From UBA931 sp036825435 (GTDB lineage Bacteria; Pseudomonadota; Gammaproteobacteria; Burkholderiales; Casimicrobiaceae), in contig DAISYG010000061.1 in the NCBI GenBank assembly GCA_036825435.1, positions 1 through 13,523 on the forward strand: 13,523 bases of DNA, written 5' to 3'. The position numbers and the translations under genes were made by a program. Under the pieces are notes generated by a model. That model did no database searches and was not told where the DNA came from. It saw nothing but the letters and a program-made list of their open reading frames with translations. How positions within the stretch are numbered: the first letter of the stretch is position 1; every line of letters starts with the position of its first letter. Positions 1 through 5,277 of this stretch are shown here, in pieces.

Positions 1-8
1 GGATGGAT

Positions 9-39
9 ATAGGGTGGATTAGCGAAGCGTTATCCACCA
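9..39 (+). repeat. Interspersed repeat type 1, copy 1
   Basis: This is an imperfect palindrome with arms GGTGGAT and ATCCACC around AGCGAAGCG. It matches the reverse complement of 229-258 with only a few differences. Similar palindromic elements with GGTGGATAACGC-type arms are common in proteobacterial intergenic DNA. It contains TTATCCACC (30-38), one base away from a DnaA box, but I read this as part of the repeat. Confidence 0.65.
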
Positions 40-40
40 T

Positions 41-173
41 CAGCCTTTGCAGAATGCAGTAATAGGCAAAGTACGAAGCTGTTGGTGTCTTTTAACTTCC
101 CTGGATTGCCACGTCGCTTCGCTCCTCGCAATGACATCCATTTCTTGGATGTTTTGACATAAAGCAAAGGCTG
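41..173. repeat. 10-bp perfect inverted repeat pair nested inside the type 1 copies
   Basis: CAGCCTTTGC at 41-50 is the exact reverse complement of GCAAAGGCTG at 164-173. The pair lies just inside the left type 1 repeat, and the type 2 repeat (89-152) sits between the arms. This nesting suggests either a composite element or one repeat inserted into another. Confidence 0.5.
89..152 (+). repeat. Interspersed repeat type 2, copy 1
   Basis: The core reads GGATTGCCACGTCGCTTCGC and continues to CTCGCAATGACATCC. It ends in a small hairpin with arms ACATCCA (134-140) and TGGATGT (146-152). The reverse complement of about 13461-13516 is nearly identical, including the first 22 bases without a mismatch. 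A shorter, more divergent copy lies at 7776-7830. Elements with the ATTGCGAGGAGCGAAGCGAC core are, from general knowledge, widespread intergenic repeats in unrelated bacteria. Confidence 0.8.
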
Positions 174-193
174 GTACATGAGCAGCAGCCAAC

Positions 194-224
194 AAAAAAC
201 GCACCGCTTTCACGATGCGTTTTT
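194..224 (-). terminator. Intrinsic terminator, probably of the mnmG-rsmG-parA operon
   Basis: Read on the minus strand, CGCATCG pairs with CGGTGCG around a six-base loop (TGAAAG). The pairing includes one G-U pair and is extended by A and T runs on either side, ending in TTTTTT. On the plus strand the wobble pair becomes a C-A mismatch, so the hairpin is better formed in leftward transcripts. It lies about 155 bases beyond the parA stop codon. Confidence 0.6.
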
Positions 225-228
225 CACG

Positions 229-258
229 GTGGATAATGCTTCGTTAATCCGCCCTATG
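229..258 (-). repeat. Interspersed repeat type 1, copy 2 (inverted)
   Basis: The reverse complement aligns with 9-39, with identical ATCCACC and AGGG flanks and a few internal changes such as AACGAAGCAT instead of AGCGAAGCGT. Together the two copies act as terminal inverted repeats around about 190 bases of non-coding DNA. Confidence 0.6.
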
Positions 259-262
259 GTTT

Positions 263-301
263 TGTGTGAGCGAAGTACGGAGTTTTTCTGATTTCTGAAC
301 G
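263..301 (+). repeat. Interspersed repeat type 3, partial copy
   Basis: GCGAAGTA, then GTTTTTCTGAT and CTGAAC resembles 7856-7912, where GCGAAGTATTG is followed by GTTTTTACTGAT. Both end in the CTGAT-rich type 3 motif. The similarity is moderate and was judged by eye. Confidence 0.4.
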
Positions 302-336
302 TTCTCTCCCACAAGCGGACAATGGGTATTGTTTTC

Positions 337-353
337 ATCGCGCTATGCGCGAT
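337..353. repeat. Perfect short hairpin just beyond parA
   Basis: ATCGCGC and GCGCGAT form a perfect 7-bp inverted repeat around TAT. On the plus strand it is followed by CAATCTTTT, which resembles a weak intrinsic terminator for rightward transcription. On the minus strand no T run follows. It lies 28 bases beyond the parA stop. Confidence 0.5.
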
Positions 354-362
354 CAATCTTTT

Positions 363-395
363 CTGATTCCTGTCATCTGATTACTGACCTCTGAC
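363..395 (+). repeat. Interspersed repeat type 3, overlapping the 3' end of parA
   Basis: CTGTCATCTGATT followed by CTGA is shared with 7880-7912 and with the reverse complement of 13261-13294. The copy runs across the parA stop codon (381-383), so the last residues of ParA (Val-Arg-Gly-Gln) are read from repeat sequence. Confidence 0.55.
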
Positions 396-1208
396 ACGCG
401 CTTCCTCCCGTCGCAGCATTTCTCCCGCCAACGCCAGATACGCCTGCGCGCCTTTGGATGTTCGTTCCAGTTTCAGCACCGGAACACCGTGCGACGGCGC
501 TTCTGCCAGCCGGACGTTGCGCGGGATGATGGTGCGGTAAACCTTGTCGCCGAAGTGCTGCACGAGCTCGGCGACGACGTTTTGCGCCAGTGTGTTGCGC
601 TGATCGTACATGGTACGCAGAATGCCTTCTATTTCAAGCTGTGGGTTTAAGTGAGCGCGCACTTTTTTCAGGGTTTGCACGAGGTCGGAAAGCCCTTCGA
701 GTGCGTAATACTCGCACTGCATCGGGATCAATACGGATTCCGCTGCGCACAAGCCGTTGAGTGTGAGCAGCGATAGCGATGGCGGGCAGTCAAGCAGAAT
801 GTAGTCATATTCGTGCGCGACTTCCGAAATCGCTGAGCGCATTTGCATCAGCGCTTCCGCCAGCGCATCTTTCAGGCGCGTTTCCCGATCGGGCAATTCC
901 ACCAGCTCAACTTCCGCGCCGGCGAGCTCGCGATTGGCGGGCACGATGTCGAAGCCCCCGGTTGGTGAAGCTTGCCGCGCTTCGATAATGCTTTTTTCGC
1001 CGAGCAGCACTTCGTAAACGGTGACGCCGCTGTGTCGTTTGTCCAGCCCCGCGCCGGTTGTCGCGTTGCCTTGCGGATCGAGGTCGATGAGAAGCACGCG
1101 CTGCTTCATCGCGTGAAAACTCGCCGCCAGATTGACAGCGGTTGTCGTTTTGCCAACGCCGCCTTTCTGGTTGGCAATGGCAATAATGCGCGGGCTTTCT
1201 CTATTCAA
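381..1208 (-). CDS. parA: ParA/Soj chromosome-partitioning ATPase
   Basis: This is a deviant Walker-type ATPase that, with ParB bound at parS, moves and separates replicated origins, acting on nucleoid DNA in the cytoplasm. The 275-residue product shows the ParA P loop KGGVGKTT (residues 15-22), the Walker A' stretch LLIDLDPQGN (39-48) and the Walker B stretch YILLDCPPSL (136-145). I place the start at TTG (1206-1208). It has a GGAG site seven bases upstream and overlaps the end of rsmG by 8 bases, which suggests translational coupling. The longer ATG start at 1247 would add 13 residues that only shadow rsmG. Residues 112-133 look about 12 residues longer than in the relatives I remember. The C-terminal residues come from an interspersed repeat. 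No parB follows in the window. A parS site lies at 3762-3777. Confidence 0.93.
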   Translation of the reverse strand: MNRESPRIIAIANQKGGVGKTTTAVNLAASFHAMKQRVLLIDLDPQGNATTGAGLDKRHSGVTVYEVLLGEKSIIEARQASPTGGFDIVPANRELAGAEVELVELPDRETRLKDALAEALMQMRSAISEVAHEYDYILLDCPPSLSLLTLNGLCAAESVLIPMQCEYYALEGLSDLVQTLKKVRAHLNPQLEIEGILRTMYDQRNTLAQNVVAELVQHFGDKVYRTIIPRNVRLAEAPSHGVPVLKLERTSKGAQAYLALAGEMLRREEARVRGQ

Positions 1209-1863
1209 CTGTTTTCTCCAGTAAAACCAAATGACGCTCCGCATCAAGACCGGGAACGGTCAACGGCTGAACACGCACAACGTGAACGCTCGCGGGTAAT
1301 TGCGCGATTTCCTGTTCGGGGTATTGCCCCTTCATCGCCACCCAAACCCCGTTTTTTTCGACCAGCGCCTCCGTTTTTTCCACCAGCACATGCATCTCGG
1401 CAAACGCGCGCGCGGTCACCAGATGATAACGCATCGACGGTTTGTATTCTTCAACGCGCCCACTCTCTGCTTGCGCATTTTCAAGATTGAGTTCGATGAT
1501 CGCTTGCTGCACAAACGCCATCTTTTTGGCGACGGCATCGATCATCGTGATGTGCCAATGCGGGTGCGCGATCGCCAGCATCATACCGGGAAAACCGCCG
1601 CCCGAACCGACATCAAGAATGCGCGTCGCCTGGATTTCCCGGCGCGCCAATTCTTGCTCCAGCGTGTCGATGATGGCGAGACTGTCGAGAAAATGGTGCG
1701 TCAGGATTGCTTCTGGCGCGTGGATCGCGGTCAGGTTGTACACGCGGTTCCATTTTTGCAGAAGAAGGAAAAATTGACGAAAGCGCTCTAGCGCTTGATT
1801 GTCGAAAGTAAGCGATAACTTCTCTATTCCGGCACGCAGTTCACGTACAAAAAGTTCACTCAT
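1201..1863 (-). CDS. rsmG: RsmG (GidB), 16S rRNA m7G527 methyltransferase
   Basis: RsmG uses S-adenosylmethionine to methylate N7 of G527 in 16S rRNA of the small ribosomal subunit. In several bacteria its loss gives low-level streptomycin resistance. The 220-residue product has the family signature KWNRVYNLTAI (37-47), the SAM-binding loop ILDVGSGGGFPG (82-93) and the later VTARAFAEM segment, and its length is normal. The ATG at 1861-1863 overlaps the mnmG stop in an ATGA arrangement, so its translation is probably coupled to mnmG. A longer frame begins at 1977 but would lie inside mnmG and lacks family similarity. The 3' end overlaps parA. No strong Shine-Dalgarno is seen, which fits coupling. 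Confidence 0.95.
   Translation of the reverse strand: MSELFVRELRAGIEKLSLTFDNQALERFRQFFLLLQKWNRVYNLTAIHAPEAILTHHFLDSLAIIDTLEQELARREIQATRILDVGSGGGFPGMMLAIAHPHWHITMIDAVAKKMAFVQQAIIELNLENAQAESGRVEEYKPSMRYHLVTARAFAEMHVLVEKTEALVEKNGVWVAMKGQYPEQEIAQLPASVHVVRVQPLTVPGLDAERHLVLLEKTVE
1216..1219 (-). promoter_or_regulatory. Shine-Dalgarno site fixing the TTG start of parA
   Basis: GGAG on the minus strand lies seven bases before TTG at 1206-1208, inside the last codons of rsmG. None of the upstream in-frame ATG codons (1242-1247) has such a site. Confidence 0.6.
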
Positions 1864-3740
1864 GGTTTGTTCTTTTTGAGATGCACCAGCAGCAGTGAAA
1901 TGGCGGCTGGCGTCATGCCGGAGATCCGCGACGCCTGCCCGATGGTTTCGGGTTTGTAGCGGTTCAGCTTCTGACACACTTCGTTCGATAGACCGCGCAC
2001 GTTGCCATAATCAAGGTCTTTCGGCAGCGGGGCTTGTTCCTGCTGTGCGCTGCGTTCGATTTCTTCCTGTTGCCGCGCGATGTAGCCTTCGTATTTGATG
2101 TTGGTTTCAACCTGCTCGGCAACTTCCTGATCGTCAACACCCTGCCCCGCGCCCGGCAATTGCATCAACGTTTCGTAATGAACCGCGGGTCGGCGCAACA
2201 AATCAGCGAAGTTGTATTCGCGCTCGGGAAGCTTCTCTAGAATCGTTTTTACTTGTTCCTGATGGTGCTCGACGATTTTCGGACTGAGCCACATTGATTT
2301 CAACCGCTCGGTTTCGCGGTCGATGCCGTCTTTTTTGCGCGAAAATGCGTCCCAACGCCGGTCATCGACAACGCCCAGCTTTCGTCCGATTTCGGTCAGA
2401 CGCATGTCGGCGTTGTCTTCCCTGAGTTGCAACCGGTACTCTGCGCGAGAAGTGAACATTCGATAGGGCTCGTTGACGCCCTGCGTGATCAAATCGTCAA
2501 TCATTACACCCAGATAGGCTTCGTTGCGCTGCGGCGCCCACGATTCCAAACCCTGTACCCAGCGACCGGCATTGATTCCGGCGAGCAGCCCTTGCGCTGC
2601 GGCTTCTTCATAGCCGGTGGTGCCGTTGATTTGTCCGGCGAGAAAAAGACCATCAATGATTTTGCTTTCCAGCGAGCTTTTGAGCGAACGCGGATCGACG
2701 TAATCGTATTCAATCGCGTAGCCCGGTCTCAGAATGTGCGCGGTTTCGCAACCGTCCATCGAACGCACCAACGCCAATTGAACGTCAAACGGCAACGAGG
2801 TTGAGATACCGTTCGGATAGATTTCGTGTGTTTCCAGCCCTTCCGGCTCAAGAAAAATCTGATGCGATGAGCGCTGTGCAAAACGCACAACTTTGTCTTC
2901 AATCGACGGACAATAACGTGGCCCGATACTGCTGATCACACCCGAGTAAAGCGGTGAGCGATCCAGCCCTTGGCGGATGATTTCGTGTGTTTTTTCGTTG
3001 GTGTGCGTGATCCAGCACGAAACCTGCTGCGGATGCGCAATATCGCGCCCCATGAACGAAAAATGCGGCGTCGGATTGTCGCCGGGTTGTTCGCTTAATC
3101 GCGAATAATCGATGGTGCGCGCATCCAGTCGCGGCGGCGTTCCGGTTTTCAATCTTCCCGTGGGTAAACCGATTTCTGTCAACTGCTCGCCAAGCCGCCG
3201 CGCTGTGGGGTCGCCCGCTCTTCCAGCAGGATAATGCGACAACCCAACGTGCACCAAACCATTTAAAAAGGTTCCTGTCGTCAACACGACTGCTTTAGCA
3301 TGAAATTCGACGCCGATCTGCGTGCGTACGCCGGTAACGTGGTTGTCTTTCAACAAAAGCTCTTCAACCGCGTGCGCAAAAACCACAAGATTTTCCTGAT
3401 TCTCGATTTTTTTCCGAATCGCGCAGCGGTACAGCACGCGATCCATTTGCGCGCGGGTTGCACGAACTGCCGGACCTTTGCTGCCGTTGAGAATGCGAAA
3501 CTGAATTCCCGCTTCGTCGGTTGCTAAAGCCATCGCCCCGCCCAGTGCATCAACTTCTTTGACCAAATGACCTTTTCCAATTCCGCCGATGGAAGGGTTG
3601 CACGACATCTGCCCGAGCGTTTCCAGATTGTGTGTTAAAAGCAGTGTTTTCAAACCCATTCGTGCCGTTGCCAGCGCTGCCTCTGTTCCTGCGTGTCCGC
3701 CGCCAATCACCAGAATGTCGAATAACTCGGGATAAATCAT
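1860..3740 (-). CDS. mnmG: MnmG (GidA), tRNA uridine-5-carboxymethylaminomethyl modification enzyme
   Basis: MnmG is the FAD subunit of the MnmE-MnmG complex, which installs carboxymethylaminomethyl groups on the wobble U34 of certain tRNAs, using methylene-tetrahydrofolate and NADH. The 626-residue product closely follows E. coli MnmG (629). It has the FAD loop GGGHAGTE (13-20), a conserved cysteine in SCNPSIGGIGKG (Cys47), GRLKTGTPPR near residue 200, PRYCPSIEDK near residue 277, and a C-terminal helical domain with VKYEGYIARQQ-type sequence and QASRISGMTPAAIS. I choose ATG at 3738-3740, which gives the typical N-terminus MIYPELFDILVIGGG. A GTG at 3761 would add seven residues and touch the parS site. 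Its usual partner gene mnmE is not next to it. It is the first gene of the leftward operon with rsmG and parA. Confidence 0.97.
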   Translation of the reverse strand: MIYPELFDILVIGGGHAGTEAALATARMGLKTLLLTHNLETLGQMSCNPSIGGIGKGHLVKEVDALGGAMALATDEAGIQFRILNGSKGPAVRATRAQMDRVLYRCAIRKKIENQENLVVFAHAVEELLLKDNHVTGVRTQIGVEFHAKAVVLTTGTFLNGLVHVGLSHYPAGRAGDPTARRLGEQLTEIGLPTGRLKTGTPPRLDARTIDYSRLSEQPGDNPTPHFSFMGRDIAHPQQVSCWITHTNEKTHEIIRQGLDRSPLYSGVISSIGPRYCPSIEDKVVRFAQRSSHQIFLEPEGLETHEIYPNGISTSLPFDVQLALVRSMDGCETAHILRPGYAIEYDYVDPRSLKSSLESKIIDGLFLAGQINGTTGYEEAAAQGLLAGINAGRWVQGLESWAPQRNEAYLGVMIDDLITQGVNEPYRMFTSRAEYRLQLREDNADMRLTEIGRKLGVVDDRRWDAFSRKKDGIDRETERLKSMWLSPKIVEHHQEQVKTILEKLPEREYNFADLLRRPAVHYETLMQLPGAGQGVDDQEVAEQVETNIKYEGYIARQQEEIERSAQQEQAPLPKDLDYGNVRGLSNEVCQKLNRYKPETIGQASRISGMTPAAISLLLVHLKKNKP

Positions 3741-3761
3741 CGTTTGGTTTCTATCTCTCAC

Positions 3762-3777
3762 TGTTTCACGTGAAACA
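3762..3777. promoter_or_regulatory. parS: parS site, ParB-binding centromere
   Basis: The sequence TGTTTCACGTGAAACA is a perfect 16-bp palindrome and matches the well-conserved bacterial parS consensus exactly. It lies 22 bases before the mnmG start codon, in the mnmG leader, within a few hundred bases of the DnaA box. This placement matches the ori-proximal parS sites of ParABS systems and agrees with parA being in the same operon. Confidence 0.93.
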
Positions 3778-3836
3778 ATGTTTGTTTGTGTGTGCTTACT
3801 TCTATTTCTTTGTTTGTTTTTACTGAAAAACGGCTT

Positions 3837-3864
3837 ATTTTACCGGGTTTAACGTTACCAACAA
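3837..3864 (-). promoter_or_regulatory. Possible promoter of the mnmG operon
   Basis: On the minus strand, TAAAAT (3837-3842) lies 16 bases after TTGTTG (3859-3864). The -10 is good and the -35 is poor. Transcripts would carry parS in a leader of about 90 bases. The evidence is weak and rests on sequence resemblance alone. Confidence 0.25.
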
Positions 3865-3899
3865 AGTGGCTGATTTTATCCGGTTGAAGAACATTACTG

Positions 3900-3905
3900 T
3901 ATAAT
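3900..3905 (+). promoter_or_regulatory. Possible -10 element of a dnaN promoter
   Basis: TATAAT is a perfect -10 hexamer on the plus strand, but I see only a weak -35 (TTATCC, 3876-3881, 18-base spacing). Without an upstream dnaA gene, dnaN needs its own promoter, and this is one candidate. TATAAA at 4072-4077 is another, and would give a nearly leaderless message. Confidence 0.3.
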
Positions 3906-3974
3906 CTGTTGGTTATTCCCGCGATGCGGTTTTCGGAAAAAAGATAAAGAAATTTTCCCATGATCGACGGCTTC

Positions 3975-3983
3975 TTATCCACA
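3975..3983 (+). promoter_or_regulatory. Perfect DnaA box
   Basis: TTATCCACA is identical to the high-affinity DnaA box consensus. It lies 99 bases before dnaN, directly beside a 10-bp A/T inverted repeat and upstream of the AT-rich tract. Confidence 0.75.
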
Positions 3984-4034
3984 AGGAAAAAAACGATTAT
4001 CTTGTTGTTTTATATCTTTTTTTCTTTTTTTCCT
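3984..4034. repeat. 10-bp A/T-rich inverted repeat beside the DnaA box
   Basis: AGGAAAAAAA (3984-3993) is the exact reverse complement of TTTTTTTCCT (4025-4034). The left arm begins at the base after the DnaA box. The 31 bases between the arms are also AT-rich. It could be part of a duplex-unwinding element, though A and T tracts form such pairs easily by chance. Confidence 0.45.
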
Positions 4035-4081
4035 CAGAAAAACCGTCCTTTATTAATTATTACTAATTTAATATAAAATTC

Positions 4082-5185
4082 ATGAAACTAGATAAGATAA
4101 CACGAGAAGAGCTCTTGAAACCTTTGTCTTCAGTTTCAGGAATAGTCGAAAGAAAGCATACGCTCCCCATCCTTTCCAATGTTCTTCTTGAACAAAAGAA
4201 CAATCAGCTTTGGATGACCGCGATGGATATGGAACTGCAAATTTCCGCTTATTGCGATGTTCCATCATCCGAAAATCAGTCAATCACCGTTTCGGCGCGG
4301 AAATTTCAGGATTTACTCAAAGCGCTTCCTGACGAATCGCTGGTTTCCCTGAATACACAAGGCAGTAAAATGAACGTTCAAGCCGGACGTTCCCGTTTTC
4401 ATTTGCAAACGTTGCCTGCAGCGGATTATCCGCGTCTTTCCGTTACTGAAGAACAGAGTATCAAGATTACGCTACCGCAGAAAACATTGCGCGCTTTTTT
4501 GCGGCAGGTTGAATTTTCGATGGCGCAGCAGGATATTCGTTATTACCTGAACGGAATGCTGTGGGTGATTGAAGGCAAAACACTGCAGCTGGTGGCGACG
4601 GATGGTCATCGTCTGGCATGGGCAGAGTTGCCGATCCAGGAATCGTTCCCGCGCAAGGAAGTGATTTTGCCGAGAAAAGCGGTGATGGAATTGAGCAAGC
4701 TGTTGACGGATGATGAAGAAACGGTGGCGTTGGAAATTTTTGATCATCAAGTCCGTTTTACGCTGGGCACCATTGAAATGATTTCCAAAGTGGTCGATGG
4801 AAAATTTCCCGATTACACGAGAGTCATTCCGACCAACTACACCAAGCATATTGAAATTGATCGACTGACTTTTCTGGCGGCACTGCAACGTGCGGCGATT
4901 TTATCCAATGAAAAAGTGCGCGGCGTTCATTTGTCGTTGACTAAAAATCAACTCAACATCATCTGCAACAACAATGAGCAGGAAGAAGCGGAAGAACAGC
5001 TTGAGATTGATTATCAGGATGAAGAAATCAATATTGGTTTCAACATCACGTATTTGTTGGATGTTTTGCAGAGACTGAATACGGAGAAAATCGTTTTTTC
5101 TCTCGGTTCGTCAAACGACAGCGCTCTGTTGACCATCCCGAACCAAAGCGATTATAAATATGTTGTGATGCCGATGAGAATCTGA
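4082..5185 (+). CDS. dnaN: DNA polymerase III beta subunit (sliding clamp)
   Basis: DnaN forms the ring-shaped dimer that encircles DNA and tethers DNA polymerase III and other clamp partners. The 367-residue product matches the family length (E. coli 366) and shows its three repeated folds. It has HTLPILSNVLL (26-36), LVATDGHRLAWAE in the middle domain and the C-terminal YVVMPMRI, where Met-Pro-Met-Arg lines the partner-binding pocket. The start is the only ATG fitting the family N-terminus MKLDKITREEL. No Shine-Dalgarno sequence is visible; the 30 bases upstream are almost all A and T. It is normally the second gene after dnaA, but here the preceding gene is divergent mnmG. gyrB follows after 92 bases that include a terminator-like hairpin. 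Confidence 0.97.
   Translation: MKLDKITREELLKPLSSVSGIVERKHTLPILSNVLLEQKNNQLWMTAMDMELQISAYCDVPSSENQSITVSARKFQDLLKALPDESLVSLNTQGSKMNVQAGRSRFHLQTLPAADYPRLSVTEEQSIKITLPQKTLRAFLRQVEFSMAQQDIRYYLNGMLWVIEGKTLQLVATDGHRLAWAELPIQESFPRKEVILPRKAVMELSKLLTDDEETVALEIFDHQVRFTLGTIEMISKVVDGKFPDYTRVIPTNYTKHIEIDRLTFLAALQRAAILSNEKVRGVHLSLTKNQLNIICNNNEQEEAEEQLEIDYQDEEINIGFNITYLLDVLQRLNTEKIVFSLGSSNDSALLTIPNQSDYKYVVMPMRI
5129..5158 (+). promoter_or_regulatory. Likely sigma70 promoter for gyrB inside dnaN
   Basis: TTGACC (5129-5134) and TATAAA (5153-5158) are each one base from consensus and 18 bases apart, in the last codons of dnaN. Transcription would start near 5165 and give a gyrB leader of about 110 bases that includes the hairpin at 5220-5254. 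Confidence 0.5.
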
Positions 5186-5219
5186 TTTGAGCGGCGCAAC
5201 ACACGGAAAACACGTTATC

Positions 5220-5254
5220 AACAAAAGAACCAACGCCTGTTGGTTTCTTTTGTT
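5220..5254 (+). terminator. Terminator-like hairpin between dnaN and gyrB
   Basis: AACAAAAGAACCAAC pairs with GTTGG and TTCTTTTGTT, making 15 base pairs with a single bulged T and a four-base loop, GCCT. The T-rich right arm and tail suit an intrinsic terminator. The gyrB Shine-Dalgarno (GAAAGAAG, 5263-5270) follows only eight bases later, leaving no room for a promoter after the hairpin. gyrB must therefore be transcribed through it, so it may act as an attenuator. TTATCAACA (5215-5223), one base from a DnaA box, overlaps its left edge. Confidence 0.7.
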
Positions 5255-5277
5255 TGTATTTTGAAAGAAGTATCCTC

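Larger units (their letters stand above)
1..380. other. Gene-free, repeat-filled region downstream of parA
   Basis: No convincing coding sequence is visible on either strand. The stretch holds two inverted copies of one repeat (9-39 and 229-258), a copy of a second repeat (89-152), a 10-bp inverted pair (41-50 and 164-173), a terminator-like hairpin (194-224), a third repeat type (263-301 and 358-396) and a short perfect hairpin (337-353). In many bacteria parB directly follows parA; here it does not start within these 380 bases. Confidence 0.75.
3741..4081. other. oriC: Candidate replication origin/centromere gap between mnmG and dnaN
   Basis: This AT-rich, gene-free segment separates a leftward from a rightward operon. 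It holds a perfect parS palindrome (3762-3777), one perfect DnaA box (3975-3983), a 10-bp A/T inverted repeat (3984-3993 with 4025-4034) and a very AT-rich tract (about 4049-4080) that could unwind easily. Origins of many bacteria lie next to dnaN, with divergent flanking genes. Only one perfect DnaA box is present, fewer than expected for a complete oriC. A degenerate pair, TTACCAACA (3855-3863) and TGTTGGTTA (3907-3915), may or may not count. The origin assignment is an inference. Confidence 0.55.

Noticed and set aside
30..38. TTATCCACC as a DnaA box, with its mirror at 229-237
   Set aside because: One mismatch at a conserved position, and both lie within the arms of the type 1 repeat, which explains them.
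972..1490. Plus-strand open frame of 172 residues opposite parA and rsmG
   Set aside because: It lies antisense to two well-recognised genes, its composition is shadow-like, and no family similarity is visible.
3741..3761. GTG start of mnmG at 3761
   Set aside because: It would add seven residues not seen in the family; ATG at 3740 gives the typical N-terminus.
3876..3884. TTATCCGGT as an additional DnaA box
   Set aside because: Three mismatches to the consensus; not supportable.
5254..5277. TTG start of gyrB at 5254
   Set aside because: It lies at the base of the terminator hairpin, while ATG 5278 has a well-placed Shine-Dalgarno.
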